Counted from the first letter of the stretch, positions 1-10,055 are shown. The stretch is DNA of 50,015 nucleotides from Shackletoniella antarctica (GCA_003241845.1 QBMN01000017.1:1-50015), one strand, 5' to 3'. Notes: a model not told the origin generated them from the letters alone. A program made the numbers and translations.

Positions 1-115
1 ACCCCTCTCCCAGCGGGAGAGGGGAGCCGGAAAACCCACCCCTGCCCCTCCCGGTCGGGGATCATTAAGTCATTCGTTCCTTCTGCCTGCTGTACGCCCT
101 GGAGACCTACCGACC

Positions 116-961
116 ATGACAGCACCCCTCGATATTCGTCCAGCGCGATCGCGCTTTAACCTGCAAAAACTCAGCGGTCAGGCGTTGAACTGGCTCAAGG
201 GACTGATTCCGCCCCTGGCCGCCATCCTGATTTTTCTGGTGATCTGGCAGGTGATGACCATGGGGCCAGAGGCCAACCTGCCCACCCCAGTACGCACCGT
301 GCAAGACACCTGGGAACTGATCGTCAACCCCTTCTTTGACTACGGCGGCACCGACAGGGGGCTATTTTGGCAGGTGTGGAGCAGTCTGCAACGGGTGGCT
401 CTAGGCTTTACCCTGGCGGCGATCGTGGGTATTGGCCTGGGCATTTTGGTGGGCACCAGCTCGCTGATGTACAGCGCTCTCGATCCGCTGTTTCAAATTT
501 TGCGCACGGTGCCGCCCTTGGCCTGGCTGCCGATCTCTCTGGCGGCGTTTCAGCAGGCCAACCCCTCGGCTATTTTCGTGATTTTTATCACGGCGATTTG
601 GCCGATCATCATCAACACCACCGAGGGTGTGCGGCAGATTCCGCAAGACTACAACAACGTGGCGCGGGTGTTGCAGCTGTCTAAGTCGCAGTACTTCTTT
701 AAGATCTTGTTCCCGGCGACGGTGCCCTACATTTTCACCGGCCTGCGCATTGGCATTGGCCTATCTTGGCTGGCGATCGTGGCGGCGGAGATGCTGATTG
801 GCGGCGTGGGCATTGGCTTCTTTATCTGGGATGCCTGGAACAGCTCGCGCATTAGCGACATTATTATCGCCATTATCTATGTGGGCATTGTGGGTCTGCT
901 GCTCGACCGCCTGATTGTGTTTGTCAGCACCCTGGTGCTGCCCGAAGAGCAAAAGCAGTAG
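116..961 (+). CDS. nrtB: Nitrate ABC transporter permease NrtB
   Basis: 281-aa multi-TM protein with binding-protein-dependent permease motif (EGVRQIPQDYNNVARVLQLSKSQYFFKILFPATVPYIFTGLRIGIGLSW); followed by nrtC- and nrtD-like genes. Confidence 0.93.
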   Translation: MTAPLDIRPARSRFNLQKLSGQALNWLKGLIPPLAAILIFLVIWQVMTMGPEANLPTPVRTVQDTWELIVNPFFDYGGTDRGLFWQVWSSLQRVALGFTLAAIVGIGLGILVGTSSLMYSALDPLFQILRTVPPLAWLPISLAAFQQANPSAIFVIFITAIWPIIINTTEGVRQIPQDYNNVARVLQLSKSQYFFKILFPATVPYIFTGLRIGIGLSWLAIVAAEMLIGGVGIGFFIWDAWNSSRISDIIIAIIYVGIVGLLLDRLIVFVSTLVLPEEQKQ

Positions 962-1112
962 GGTGGGCACTGCCCACCATCTCGTCCCTGGTTCCCAAAA
1001 ATCGACTTGTGATTCTGCCAAAGGTGTGTGGTGGGCATTGCCCACCTACCCTCTGACCATCGGAACTGATAACGGCCTCTAGCGGTGCATCGCTGCGCGG
1101 ATGCACCCTACG
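962..1112. repeat. Palindromic repeats between nrtB and nrtC
   Basis: GGTGGGCACTGCCCACC (962-978), GGTGGGCATTGCCCACC (1030-1046), GGTGCATCGCTGCGCGGATGCACCCTACG (about 1084-1112). Confidence 0.9.
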
Positions 1113-1166
1113 CCTCCAAAAATTCTGGCTCGCCCGCTCGAACTGCACCTTCATTCCCTGCACACC

Positions 1167-3167
1167 ATGGCTGTATTTGTAGAAGTTGACCACGTTGATC
1201 GCGTCTTTAAGCTGCCCGATGGGGGCCAATACATTGCCCTGAAAAATATCGACCTGCAAATTCACAAGGGGGAGTTTGTCTCTCTGGTGGGCCACTCGGG
1301 CTGTGGCAAATCGACCCTGCTAAATATTCTCTCGGGGCTAGACCAGCCCAGCGCTGGGGGCATTGTGCTGGAAGGGCGGCAGGTGACGGAGCCGGGGCCA
1401 GACCGCATGGTGGTGTTCCAAAACTACTCGCTGCTGCCCTGGCTGACGGTGCGCGAAAACATTGCTCTGGCGGTGAACCGAGTGATGAAAAAGCACCCCC
1501 AGCCGGTGCGCGATCGCATGATCGACCACCACATTGAGATGGTGGGCCTGCAAAAGGCGGCCAACAAGCGCCCCGGCCAGATCTCGGGCGGCATGAAGCA
1601 GCGGGTGGCGATCGCCCGCGCTCTGGCCATTCGCCCCAAGCTGCTGCTGCTCGACGAGCCCTTTGGTGCCCTCGATGCCCTGACTCGCGGCGGTCTGCAA
1701 GAGCAGCTGATGAAAATCTGCCAAGAAAACGAAGTCACCTGCGTCATGGTCACCCACGATGTGGATGAGGCGCTGCTGCTGAGCGATCGCATTGTGCTGA
1801 TGACCAACGGCCCCGAGGCCCACGTCGGCCAGGTGGTAGATGTGCCTTTTCCTCGCCCCCGCGAGCGCATGGAGGTGGTCAAGCACCCCAACTACTACAG
1901 CCTGCGCAACGAGATTGTCTACTTCCTCAACCAGCAGAAGCGGGCCAAGCTGCACCGGGCCAAACCCGTGGTGGCCATGGCCGCCAACGGCCTGGAAAAG
2001 GTGAATCTGGAGCTGGGCTTTATTCCGCTGGTAGACTGTGCGCCCCTGGTGGTGGCCAAGGAGAAGGGCCTGTTTGAAGCCCACGGCCTCAGCAATGTCA
2101 CCCTGAACCGGGAGCCGAGCTGGAATGCGATCGCCGATGGTGTCGCCACCGGCCGCCTCGACGCCGCCATGATGGTGGCGGGCATGCCCCTGGGTATGAC
2201 CCTGGGCTACGGCAACCAGCGGCCCAAGCCGATGGTCAGCGCCCTCACCCTGAGCCGCAACGGCAACGCCATTACCTTTAGCAAGCGGCTGTTTGACGCC
2301 GGGGTGCGCACCCTGGGCGACTTTAAGGCCGCCCTCGACCGCCGCCCCGACCAGGTGCACACCCTGGCCGCCGTGCACCCCACCTCGATGCACAACCTGC
2401 TGCTGCGCTACTGGCTGGCCTCCGGCGGCATCGACCCCGATCGCGATGTTAGCGTCACGGTGATTCCGCCCGCGCAGATGGTGTCAAACCTGAAGACGGG
2501 CACCATCGACGGCTACTGCGTCGGCGAACCCTGGAACGCCCGCGCCGTGGCCGAAGGGCTGGGGGTGGTGATGGCCACCGACAACGACATCTGGCCCGGC
2601 CACATTGAGAAAGTGCTGGGCGTCACCGAGGCCTGGGCCGAGCAATATCCCAAAACCCACATTGCCCTGGTCAAGGCCCTGCTCGAAGCCTGCGAATACT
2701 GCGACGATCGCCGCAACCGCGAAGAGGTTGTTGAAATGCTAGCCAAGCCTGAGTATGTGGGGGCCGACGAAGCCCACATTCGCCCCGGCTTTCTCGACCC
2801 CTACGACCGAGGAGACGGCAGCAAGCCTGAAGAGGTGCATAACTACATTCAGTTTTTCACCGGCAAGGCCAACTACCCCGATGTGTCAGAAGCCGTGTGG
2901 ATGATGACCCAGATGGCCCGCTGGGGCATTACCCCCTTCCCGCGCAACTGGTTAGAAGTGGCCGAGCGGGTAAAGCGGGCCGATATCTTTGGTCAGGCCG
3001 CCCGCGAGCTGGGGCTGCTGGATATTGGCCGCGATCGCCACGCCATTCACCTGTTCGACGGCGTGGTGTTTGACCCCGACGAGCCGCTGACCTACCTCGA
3101 CAAGTTCACCATTAAGCGCGACCTGCGGATTGAAGAAGTGCCCATGGATGCCGCCAGCGTCCGGTAA
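1167..3167 (+). CDS. nrtC: Nitrate ABC transporter ATP-binding protein NrtC with fused C-terminal NrtA-like substrate-binding domain
   Basis: Walker [10 protein letters not shown], signature [15 protein letters not shown], Walker [13 protein letters not shown]; long C-terminal solute-binding-like domain typical of NrtC. Internal ATG at 1167 is a better start than 1101. Confidence 0.93.
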   Translation: MAVFVEVDHVDRVFKLPDGGQYIALKNIDLQIHKGEFVSLVGHSGCGKSTLLNILSGLDQPSAGGIVLEGRQVTEPGPDRMVVFQNYSLLPWLTVRENIALAVNRVMKKHPQPVRDRMIDHHIEMVGLQKAANKRPGQISGGMKQRVAIARALAIRPKLLLLDEPFGALDALTRGGLQEQLMKICQENEVTCVMVTHDVDEALLLSDRIVLMTNGPEAHVGQVVDVPFPRPRERMEVVKHPNYYSLRNEIVYFLNQQKRAKLHRAKPVVAMAANGLEKVNLELGFIPLVDCAPLVVAKEKGLFEAHGLSNVTLNREPSWNAIADGVATGRLDAAMMVAGMPLGMTLGYGNQRPKPMVSALTLSRNGNAITFSKRLFDAGVRTLGDFKAALDRRPDQVHTLAAVHPTSMHNLLLRYWLASGGIDPDRDVSVTVIPPAQMVSNLKTGTIDGYCVGEPWNARAVAEGLGVVMATDNDIWPGHIEKVLGVTEAWAEQYPKTHIALVKALLEACEYCDDRRNREEVVEMLAKPEYVGADEAHIRPGFLDPYDRGDGSKPEEVHNYIQFFTGKANYPDVSEAVWMMTQMARWGITPFPRNWLEVAERVKRADIFGQAARELGLLDIGRDRHAIHLFDGVVFDPDEPLTYLDKFTIKRDLRIEEVPMDAASVR

Positions 3168-3171
3168 CCAC

Positions 3172-3243
3172 CCACCGTGCGGGCGCACAGCAGTGCGCCC
3201 CAACCTGACTCACCGTACGGGCGCACAGCAGTGCGCCCCAACC
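3172..3243. repeat. Two GGGCGCAC-type palindromes between nrtC and nrtD
   Basis: ccgtgcgggcgcacagcagtgcgccccaacctgactcaccgtacgggcgcacagcagtgcgccccaacct. Confidence 0.92.
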
Positions 3244-3279
3244 TCAGCCCGATCTCTCACCCACTCACTCACCCCTCCC

Positions 3280-4119
3280 ATGCAAGTGCTCAACTCTCCT
3301 ACTCAATCCACCACCGATCGCCAAACCCAGGAACCCTTCCTGCTGATTGACAACCTCTCCAAGGTCTACCCCACCCCCACCGGCGACTTTGTCGTGCTCG
3401 ACGGCATCGACCTGGCGGTGAACGAAGGCGAGTTTGTCTGCGTCATTGGCCACTCGGGCTGCGGCAAATCGACCCTGCTCGACATGGTGGCCGGGTTTCG
3501 CCAGCCCACCCAGGGCGAGGTGCGCCTGCAATCTCAAACCATCCAGGAACCCGGCCCCGATCGCATGGTGGTGTTTCAAAACTATTCGCTGCTGCCCTGG
3601 CTCACCGCCTACGAGAATATTTACCTGGGGGTAAAGTCGGTGTTCCCCAATAAACCCGAGGCGGCAAAAAAGCACATCGTTATGGAGCACCTGGAAATGG
3701 TGGGCCTGGCCGATGTGGCCAATAAAAAGCCCAGCGCCCTCTCCGGCGGCATGAAGCAGCGGGTCTGCATTGCCCGCGCCCTGGCCCTGCGCCCCAAGGT
3801 GCTGATTCTCGACGAGCCCTTTGGTGCCCTCGACCCGATCACCCGTGAAGAGCTGCAAGAAGAGCTGCTAAAAATCTGGCAAGACAATCAGATCACCGTG
3901 CTGATGATCACCCACGACATCGACGAGGCGCTGTTTTTGAGCGATCGCGTGGTGATGATGACCAACGGCCCCGCCGCCAAGATTGGCGAGGTAATGACCG
4001 TGCCCTTTGCTCGGCCGCGCGATCGCGCCCGCATGATGGAAGACCCCAAATTCTACGAACTGCGCAACGAAGCCCTCGACTTCCTCTACCACCGCTACGC
4101 CCACGACGACACCGAGTAG
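3280..4119 (+). CDS. nrtD: Nitrate ABC transporter ATP-binding protein NrtD
   Basis: ABC ATPase motifs ([35 protein letters not shown]), paralogous to the NrtC ATPase domain. Codons before 3280 are translated repeat sequence, so ATG at 3280 is preferred over 3130. Confidence 0.92.
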   Translation: MQVLNSPTQSTTDRQTQEPFLLIDNLSKVYPTPTGDFVVLDGIDLAVNEGEFVCVIGHSGCGKSTLLDMVAGFRQPTQGEVRLQSQTIQEPGPDRMVVFQNYSLLPWLTAYENIYLGVKSVFPNKPEAAKKHIVMEHLEMVGLADVANKKPSALSGGMKQRVCIARALALRPKVLILDEPFGALDPITREELQEELLKIWQDNQITVLMITHDIDEALFLSDRVVMMTNGPAAKIGEVMTVPFARPRDRARMMEDPKFYELRNEALDFLYHRYAHDDTE

Positions 4120-4167
4120 GGGTTGGCTCACCCCCGCAACACCGCAACCTTGCACAATCAGACCCCA

Positions 4168-4198
4168 GGCTGGCGAAGTGTTTCGCCAGCCTTATTTG
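4168..4198 (+). terminator. Rho-independent-like terminator after nrtD
   Basis: Perfect stem GGCTGGCGAA-gtgt-TTCGCCAGCC followed by TTATTTGT, about 50 bp after the nrtD stop. Confidence 0.75.
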
Positions 4199-4279
4199 TA
4201 GCGGCGCTAGGCGCGCTCTTCAGGTGGCGCTAGACTTGACTTAATCAGACCTAAACTCGGGATCGGCCTCGCCCTCGCC

Positions 4280-4867
4280 ATGGTTCAACTCAAGCAACGG
4301 TTCCAAAGCTTTGAAGAGTACCTGGCCTACGACGACGGCACGGAGAATCTATACGAGCTATTTAATGGGGAACTGATCGAGGTGCCGCCAGAGTCTGGGT
4401 TCAATGTTGAGACCGCAAACTTCCTCTTTGCCATGCTGTTGCCCATAGTTGGCCATCGCTGCATCAGAGGGCACGGCCTAGAACTCGAGGTGCGGGGCGA
4501 GCCACGCAACCGCTATCCTGACCTCACAGTGATTCACGAAGATCAGATTGAGCCGCTGAGGCGACGCAACACGCTGCGGATTTCAATGGGGCCGCCGATG
4601 CTAGTAGTTGAGATTGTTAGCCCTGGGGAAGTACAGCGCAACCGAGACTACGTGGCCAAGCGCAGCCAGTATCAAGACTTGGGCATTGCTGAATATTGGA
4701 TTGTCGATCCGCAAAAAGCCACTGTTCTGGTGCTAGAGCTGAGGGAGGGGGGCTATGGCGAAGCTGCGACGTTTAGGGGTGAGGAGAAGCTGCGATCGCT
4801 CCAGTTAGGCCCGCTGAAGGTGACGGCTCAGGCGTTGTTTGATGCCGCTAGTTCCCAAACAGAATAA
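4280..4867 (+). CDS. Uma2 family (restriction endonuclease-like fold) protein
   Basis: FEEYLAYDDGTENLYELFNGELIEVPPES...PDLTVIHED...PMLVVEIVSPGE..RDYVAKRSQYQDLGIAEYWIVDP: Uma2 signature. Confidence 0.92.
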   Translation: MVQLKQRFQSFEEYLAYDDGTENLYELFNGELIEVPPESGFNVETANFLFAMLLPIVGHRCIRGHGLELEVRGEPRNRYPDLTVIHEDQIEPLRRRNTLRISMGPPMLVVEIVSPGEVQRNRDYVAKRSQYQDLGIAEYWIVDPQKATVLVLELREGGYGEAATFRGEEKLRSLQLGPLKVTAQALFDAASSQTE

Positions 4868-4895
4868 GCAGTCAGGAGCGAGCAAAATCGCCTAC

Positions 4896-5123
4896 CTATG
4901 GGCGACTGGCTGCCTCTTGAGCAACGGAATAATTCATGACGTAGGGATTATCAACCCGCTTAGACGCGTCTAAAATTTCAATTCCAATTAATTTACCCGC
5001 CGGGCCGTAGTCCATAATAATTCCCTCGACTTCCTCATCGCTCTCATCAATTTCAGAGTCATCTAGGATGATTCTCAAGATATCAACGCTGGGGTCATAG
5101 GTAATATTCATGGCTATCTCCAA
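4896..5123 (-). CDS. DUF2283 domain protein (putative antitoxin-like partner)
   Basis: MNITYDPSVDILRIILDDSEIDESDEEVEGIIMDYGPAGKLIGIEILDAS: DUF2283 pattern; overlaps the upstream DUF4258-like ORF. Confidence 0.82.
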   Translation of the reverse strand: MEIAMNITYDPSVDILRIILDDSEIDESDEEVEGIIMDYGPAGKLIGIEILDASKRVDNPYVMNYSVAQEAASRP

Positions 5124-5371
5124 TATTTTTGAACTTTGCTGGTTCGATAGACGGTGACTAGCACTGGTGGATTTTCTTCGTCCACAATGAGTCGCAGCAG
5201 GTATTGTTTACCACCCATATCGACAATAGATTGATAGATTTTACGGCCCGGTCTCGCCGAGATGATTTGCTGAGGACTATTAAGCACTTGCTGGATATCC
5301 TCTATCCGGATATTTCTTCTATTAATTTCAATGGCGGCATGGTTGGAGATGATGAAGTCCACCTTACTCAT
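5114..5371 (-). CDS. DUF4258 domain protein (putative toxin-like partner)
   Basis: MSKVDFIISNHAAIEINRRNIRIEDIQQVLNSPQQIISARPGRKIYQS..YLLRLIVDEENPPVLVTVYRTSKVQKYW; ATG at 5371 preferred over the ORF-track start 5581, which lies inside sdhA. Confidence 0.8.
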   Translation of the reverse strand: MSKVDFIISNHAAIEINRRNIRIEDIQQVLNSPQQIISARPGRKIYQSIVDMGGKQYLLRLIVDEENPPVLVTVYRTSKVQKYWR

Positions 5372-5381
5372 CCTACTGAAC

Positions 5382-7292
5382 TTATTTATAGCTGCGCTGG
5401 GTGAGCTGCACATTTTCAAAGTCGAGATCTTCGCGGTGCAGCTGGGGCGATCGCCCTTCCCCTGCATACTCCCACGCCGCCACAAAGGCATAGTGCTCGT
5501 CGTCGCGCTTGGCCTCGCCGTCGGGGGTTTGATACTCTTCGCGAAAGTGCCCCCCGCAAGACTCTTCCCGTTGCAGAGCATCGCGGGCCATCAGCTCGGC
5601 CAGCTCCATAAAGTCGGCGACGCGCCCGGCAAACTCCAGGTTTTTGTTGAGGGTATTGGCCTCGCCGGGGAGTTTGAGATTTTGCCAAAACTCGGCCCGC
5701 AGGTCTTGAATCTGGGCGATCGCACTCTCTAGCCCATCGCGATCGCGCGCCATGCCCACGTTATCCCACACAATGCGGCCCAGCTCGCGGTGAAACTCCA
5801 TCACGGTTTTGTTGCCGCCAATGCTCAGCAGCTTGGCAATGCGGGCCTTGGCGCTGGCCTCGGCTTCCCCAAAGGCATCGTCATCGGTGGTCACAGTCGG
5901 CAACGACTGCCCCGCAATGTAGTCGCCCAGGGTGTAGGGAATCACAAAGTAGCCATCCGCCAAGCCCTGCATCAGCGCACTGGCCCCCAGCCGGTTTGCC
6001 CCATGGTCAGAGAAATTCGCCTCACCCAGCACAAACAGACCGGGGATCGTGCTCATCAGGTGATAGTCAACCCACAGCCCGCCCATGGTGTAGTGGACGG
6101 CGGGGTAAATCCGCATCGGCGTCTCGTAGGGGTTTTCGCCCGAGATCCGCTGATACATGTCAAACAGGTTGCCGTAGCGGGCGGCGATGGTGGTTTGGCC
6201 CTGGCTATTAATGGCATCGCGAAAATCTAAATACACCGCCAGCCCGGTGTCACCCACGCCGCGCCCTTCATCGGTCATCGCCTTAGAGTTGCGCGAGGCC
6301 ACGTCGCGGGGCACCAGGTTGCCAAAGGTGGGGTAGCGGGTCTCCAGGTAATAGTCGCGATCGCCATCGGGAATGTCATCGGGATGCCGGGTATCCCCAG
6401 CCGCCCGCGGCACCCACACCCGCCCGTCGTTGCGCAGCCCCTCGCTCATCAAGGTGAGTTTAGATTGATAATCGCCCGACACCGGAATGCAGGTAGGGTG
6501 AATCTGCGTATAGCAGGGGTTGGCAAAGTAGGCCCCCCGCTTGTGGCAGCGCCAGGCCGCCGTCACGTTGGAGTTTTTCGCGTTGGTCGAGAGGTAATAG
6601 ACATTGCCATAGCCCCCCGTGCACAGCAGCACCGCATCCCCGACGTAGCGCTCCAGCTCCCCCGTCACCAGGTTGCGGATGACGATGCCCCGCGCCTTGT
6701 CATCTACCACCACCAGCTCCAGCATTTCGCGGCGAGAGTAGACCTCGATTTTGCCCGCCTGCACCATGCGCATCATGGCGCTGTAGGCCCCCAGCAAGAG
6801 CTGCTGCCCGGTCTGCCCCTGGGCATAGAACGTACGCGACACCTGCGCTCCGCCAAAGGAACGGTTGTCGAGCAGCCCGCCGTATTCTCTGGCGAAGGGC
6901 ACCCCCTGGGCCACGCACTGGTCAATAATGCCGCTGCTGATCTCCGCCAGACGATGCACGTTGGCCTCGCGAGAGCGGTAGTCGCCCCCCTTAATCGTGT
7001 CGTAGAACAGCCGCCACACGCTGTCGCCGTCGTTGGGGTAGTTTTTGGTAGCGTTGATGCCCCCCTGGGCGGCAATGCTGTGGGCGCGCCGGGGCGAGTC
7101 TTGAATGCAGAAGCTTTTGACGTTGTAGCCCAGCTCGGCCAGGGTCGCCGCCGCTGAGGCCCCCGCCAGCCCCGTGCCGACCACTAGAACGGTGCGCTTG
7201 GCCTTGTTCTTGGGGCTGACCAGGCGACAGTGGTCCTTAAAGTCGCTCCATTTTTGGTTCAGCGGGCCAGCGGGAATGCGGGGATCGAGCAT
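5382..7292 (-). CDS. sdhA: Succinate dehydrogenase / fumarate reductase flavoprotein subunit
   Basis: FAD-binding [35 protein letters not shown], active-site region [71 protein letters not shown]. Confidence 0.93.
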   Translation of the reverse strand: MLDPRIPAGPLNQKWSDFKDHCRLVSPKNKAKRTVLVVGTGLAGASAAATLAELGYNVKSFCIQDSPRRAHSIAAQGGINATKNYPNDGDSVWRLFYDTIKGGDYRSREANVHRLAEISSGIIDQCVAQGVPFAREYGGLLDNRSFGGAQVSRTFYAQGQTGQQLLLGAYSAMMRMVQAGKIEVYSRREMLELVVVDDKARGIVIRNLVTGELERYVGDAVLLCTGGYGNVYYLSTNAKNSNVTAAWRCHKRGAYFANPCYTQIHPTCIPVSGDYQSKLTLMSEGLRNDGRVWVPRAAGDTRHPDDIPDGDRDYYLETRYPTFGNLVPRDVASRNSKAMTDEGRGVGDTGLAVYLDFRDAINSQGQTTIAARYGNLFDMYQRISGENPYETPMRIYPAVHYTMGGLWVDYHLMSTIPGLFVLGEANFSDHGANRLGASALMQGLADGYFVIPYTLGDYIAGQSLPTVTTDDDAFGEAEASAKARIAKLLSIGGNKTVMEFHRELGRIVWDNVGMARDRDGLESAIAQIQDLRAEFWQNLKLPGEANTLNKNLEFAGRVADFMELAELMARDALQREESCGGHFREEYQTPDGEAKRDDEHYAFVAAWEYAGEGRSPQLHREDLDFENVQLTQRSYK

Positions 7293-7398
7293 AGGGAAAG
7301 AGGGAACAGGTGGGTTGAGTGAGGGAGATGGGGGAAGAGGGAGTGATTAGAATTTTATGACTGGTTGGAAGTCTTGGGTTAGGTGAAGTAAGGGGAGG

Positions 7399-7962
7399 TT
7401 ACTCAAGCAACCAGGCGAAGACTGCCCCTACGGTGAGGCTAAGTTCGTTTGCAAAGGCAGGAACCGGCAGAGATTGGTCGGGTTCGTCGAAGACTTCGGG
7501 CTGCTGCTTGGGAAGGTAAACAAAGATAGTCTGCTCGTCAGGATCGATCAGCCACCCTATGAGGGTGCCGTGATTGAGGCAGTGCAGAATATTTTTAGTG
7601 ACCTTGGTTTGGTTTTGGTCGGGCGAGAGAATTTCAATTGTCCAGTCTGGAGGAAGAGGGAAACTATTCGCAATTTCGCCATTCTCATCCCGTGGAATTC
7701 TGCTCTGGGTAAATACAGAGACATCAGGAACGGTCGAGCGGCCACCAAATGTGCAGCGAAGTTCTGAAAAGGCTTTACCGACTTTATGGGGCTTGAGGGC
7801 GCTATTCACAGTCGCCGATAACTCAGTCTGAATGGTGCTGTGTTTCCCTTGAGGCATGGGTTTTTGAATGATGTGCCCGTCAATGTACTCGTTAGCAGGT
7901 TTAGTCTCTGGCAAATCCAGAAACTCTTCCAGGGTCATTAGCTTGGGCGGGGACTGTACCAT
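7399..7962 (-). CDS. Uma2 family protein
   Basis: MTLEEFLDLPETKPANEYIDGHIIQKPMPQGKHSTIQTELSATVN...PDVSVFT...PPDWTIEILSPDQNQTKVTKNILHCLNHGTLIGWLIDPDEQTIFVY; ATG at 7962. The ORF-track extension to 8127 reads through duplicated fragments. Confidence 0.9.
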   Translation of the reverse strand: MVQSPPKLMTLEEFLDLPETKPANEYIDGHIIQKPMPQGKHSTIQTELSATVNSALKPHKVGKAFSELRCTFGGRSTVPDVSVFTQSRIPRDENGEIANSFPLPPDWTIEILSPDQNQTKVTKNILHCLNHGTLIGWLIDPDEQTIFVYLPKQQPEVFDEPDQSLPVPAFANELSLTVGAVFAWLLE

Positions 7963-8082
7963 TGCAGAGGTTGATCGAAAAGACTGCCGCTTCCTTAAGC
8001 ATAACGGGGCGGCTACACCGTGATGCTGCTCAGGAGCAGGAGAGTACTTCGCTAAAGAGGGTAATAACTCAGTCTGAATGAT

Positions 8083-8168
8083 TTTTGGGGCTGACCAGGC
8101 GACAGTGGTCTTTAAAAGTCGCTCCATTTTTGTTTTAGCGGGCCAGCGGGAATGCGAGGATCGAGCAT
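8083..8168 (-). pseudogene. Duplicated 5'-end fragment of sdhA
   Basis: 8083-8168 matches 7208-7292 (start codon region of sdhA) nearly base for base with a handful of differences. Confidence 0.85.
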
Positions 8169-8230
8169 GGGTCAGGCAAATGAAGCAACGGGTGTGACCT
8201 TATTTTAGACCTGGTATCCCGTTCACGCTG

Positions 8231-8959
8231 TTAGCTATGCCCTGAAGAATAGGTCTGTTGATAGGTCTGAATGGCCGCCTCAACGTTGCGCTGCCGATCG
8301 CCCCTTTGCCGATCGCCATAGGCGGCGGCCAGGTGGTGAGACACCATCGCCCATGCGGTCGGCAACCTATGGTGAGAAATAGCGCCCAAGGCCTGCTCGT
8401 AGGTGGCGATCGCACGGTCAAGATTGTCAGCCGGGTCGCCGTAGATGCGATCGCGATAGGCCGCCGCCAGCCCGGTTAGGGTGACAGACCGGGTAGTGGG
8501 CGAGGGCACCGCCAGCGCCTGCTGGTAGAGCTTAATCGCCTGCTCTAGGTTATCGGCAGGGTCGCCCGTGGGGCGGTGGCGGTAGGCGGTGGCCAGGTTG
8601 TTGAGGGTGGTGGCCCAGTCTACGGGGCTAGTGGTCGATGACAGCTCACTTAGCACCCAGTTATAGACCGCCATCGCGAGTTCAGTCTGGGCGGCCCCGT
8701 GGCCCAGGTCACCCTGCTGCATGGCATTGCCAAAGGTCGCCATCACCCGCAGGGCCAGGGGGCGCGCGGTGGGGTCGGCGTGGCTGGCCAGCCAGCGAGT
8801 CGCCGCCAAGGGCAGGGCCGTGGCTAAAGCCTCGATCGTCACCCCATGGTGGGCCTGTAGCCATTGGTGCAGCGGTGCGGCGTCTTCTGCGTGCTGGGCA
8901 ATGAGGTGCCAGAGCGCTATCAAATACTCGGCGTGGCGATCGCGAGAGGCTGTAATCAT
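8231..8959 (-). CDS. Tetratricopeptide-repeat protein (CHAT-associated type repeats, no CHAT domain)
   Basis: Three repeats of the type TTLNNLATAYRHRPTGDPADNLEQAIKLYQQAL. Confidence 0.75.
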   Translation of the reverse strand: MITASRDRHAEYLIALWHLIAQHAEDAAPLHQWLQAHHGVTIEALATALPLAATRWLASHADPTARPLALRVMATFGNAMQQGDLGHGAAQTELAMAVYNWVLSELSSTTSPVDWATTLNNLATAYRHRPTGDPADNLEQAIKLYQQALAVPSPTTRSVTLTGLAAAYRDRIYGDPADNLDRAIATYEQALGAISHHRLPTAWAMVSHHLAAAYGDRQRGDRQRNVEAAIQTYQQTYSSGHS

Positions 8960-9320
8960 TAGAAGAACCTCAGAACTGTGATGAAGTTAACTCCAGCTAA
9001 AGCACAACGGGATCCTAAGTCTGTAGGTCAGCTTCTAAACCGCTCCATGCCGAACCACGCCCCAGCTACCCATTAGGGCAGCCGTAGCCCATTTAACCAT
9101 CAAGACTAGAGAGATCTTTCTAGGACGATTCAGCAAGTGGATGAGCTGCGGGGCGATCGCGGCAGCCCTGGCGATGTGGCCGCTGCTGCTGAGAGGCTGC
9201 TTTAAACAGGAGCGGCTAGAGCTTTTGTCACCGGCTAATTTCCTCTGCTCCCTGAACCGGGGCACCGCTGATATGGTGCTGGCAAAATAGCTAAGGGATC
9301 AGCAGTTAAATAACATCCCA

Positions 9321-9371
9321 GCGTCATTCCCGCGCAGAGCCTGCCCCCGCGAAGGCGTGGGGCGGGAATCC
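9321..9371. repeat. REP-like palindromic element
   Basis: gcgtcattcccgcgcagagcctgcccccgcgaaggcgtggggcgggaatcc: GGATTCCCGC-type arms facing each other. Confidence 0.55.
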
Positions 9372-9472
9372 TAACGGGTCTTCTGCTAACGTCGGTATCT
9401 TATTTCAACACCAGCCCCTCAGGACAGGGGACGATCTAAGCCCCCTTGAGGAAGAAGGGCAGTTTTTCCTCG

Positions 9473-9556
9473 GTGTCTGACTGACAGGGTCTGACTAACA
9501 GGGTCTGACTAACAGGGTCTGACTAACAGGGTCTGACTAACAGGGTCTGACTGACA
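9473..9556. repeat. 14-bp tandem repeat (GGGTCTGACTAACA)n
   Basis: Units start at 9487, 9501, 9515, 9529 and 9543, plus a degenerate unit at 9473; period exactly 14. Confidence 0.95.
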
Positions 9557-9915
9557 GGCCCAAGACATTGAGGGATCAGGTGATTTTGGGGGCAATTTCA
9601 GGTATCTCCTGATATAGGTTAGGGGGCCTGGCGCTTACTCTAGAACTAGGGCAACACCCTAGAGCACAGTCCGTCAGTTTGGATGAAGCAGCTCTGTTCG
9701 GTGTCTTCCCGATCGGCTTCTTCCCTAATCGGCGGTCAAAACGATGATCAACCCTCAACCCATAGATTTTGCCCACAGTCCTAGGCCGGGGTCACTCTGG
9801 CCTTTACCACGCTGGTTACAGTGCTTCAAACCGCCTCTCTGCGAAAGGTGATTATCTATCTAGGTATCGAGAGCATTCCTGGGCAGCAGACCACCGTGCG
9901 AGTGGCACTGCCAGA

Positions 9916-10055
9916 CTAGCCCCTCGGCTATTGTCTACCCGCTTCAGCCCCTGCATCTTTTCACCGCTGAAGCCTTTCGTTCCCTGTCTAGCCCCTCGGC
10001 TATTGTTTACCCGCTTCAGCACCCTGCATCTTTTCACCGCTGAAGCCTTCCGTTA
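9916..10055. repeat. Tandem duplication, period 72 bp, each copy with a CTTCAGC...GCTGAAG inverted repeat
   Basis: ctagcccctcggctattgtctacccgcttcagc...gctgaagcctttcgtt at 9916 and again at 9988. Confidence 0.9.

Noticed and set aside
1338-2393. Long antisense ORF (351 aa) opposite nrtC
   Set aside because: Shadow frame of a high-GC coding region; His/Gly/Ala-rich composition and full overlap with a convincing gene.
5790-7157. Antisense ORFs opposite sdhA (146 and 257 aa)
   Set aside because: Complementary-frame artefacts; no recognisable domain, sdhA reading is unambiguous.
9473-9556. Possible CRISPR array
   Set aside because: Contiguous 14-bp tandem repeat with no spacers; no cas genes in the window.
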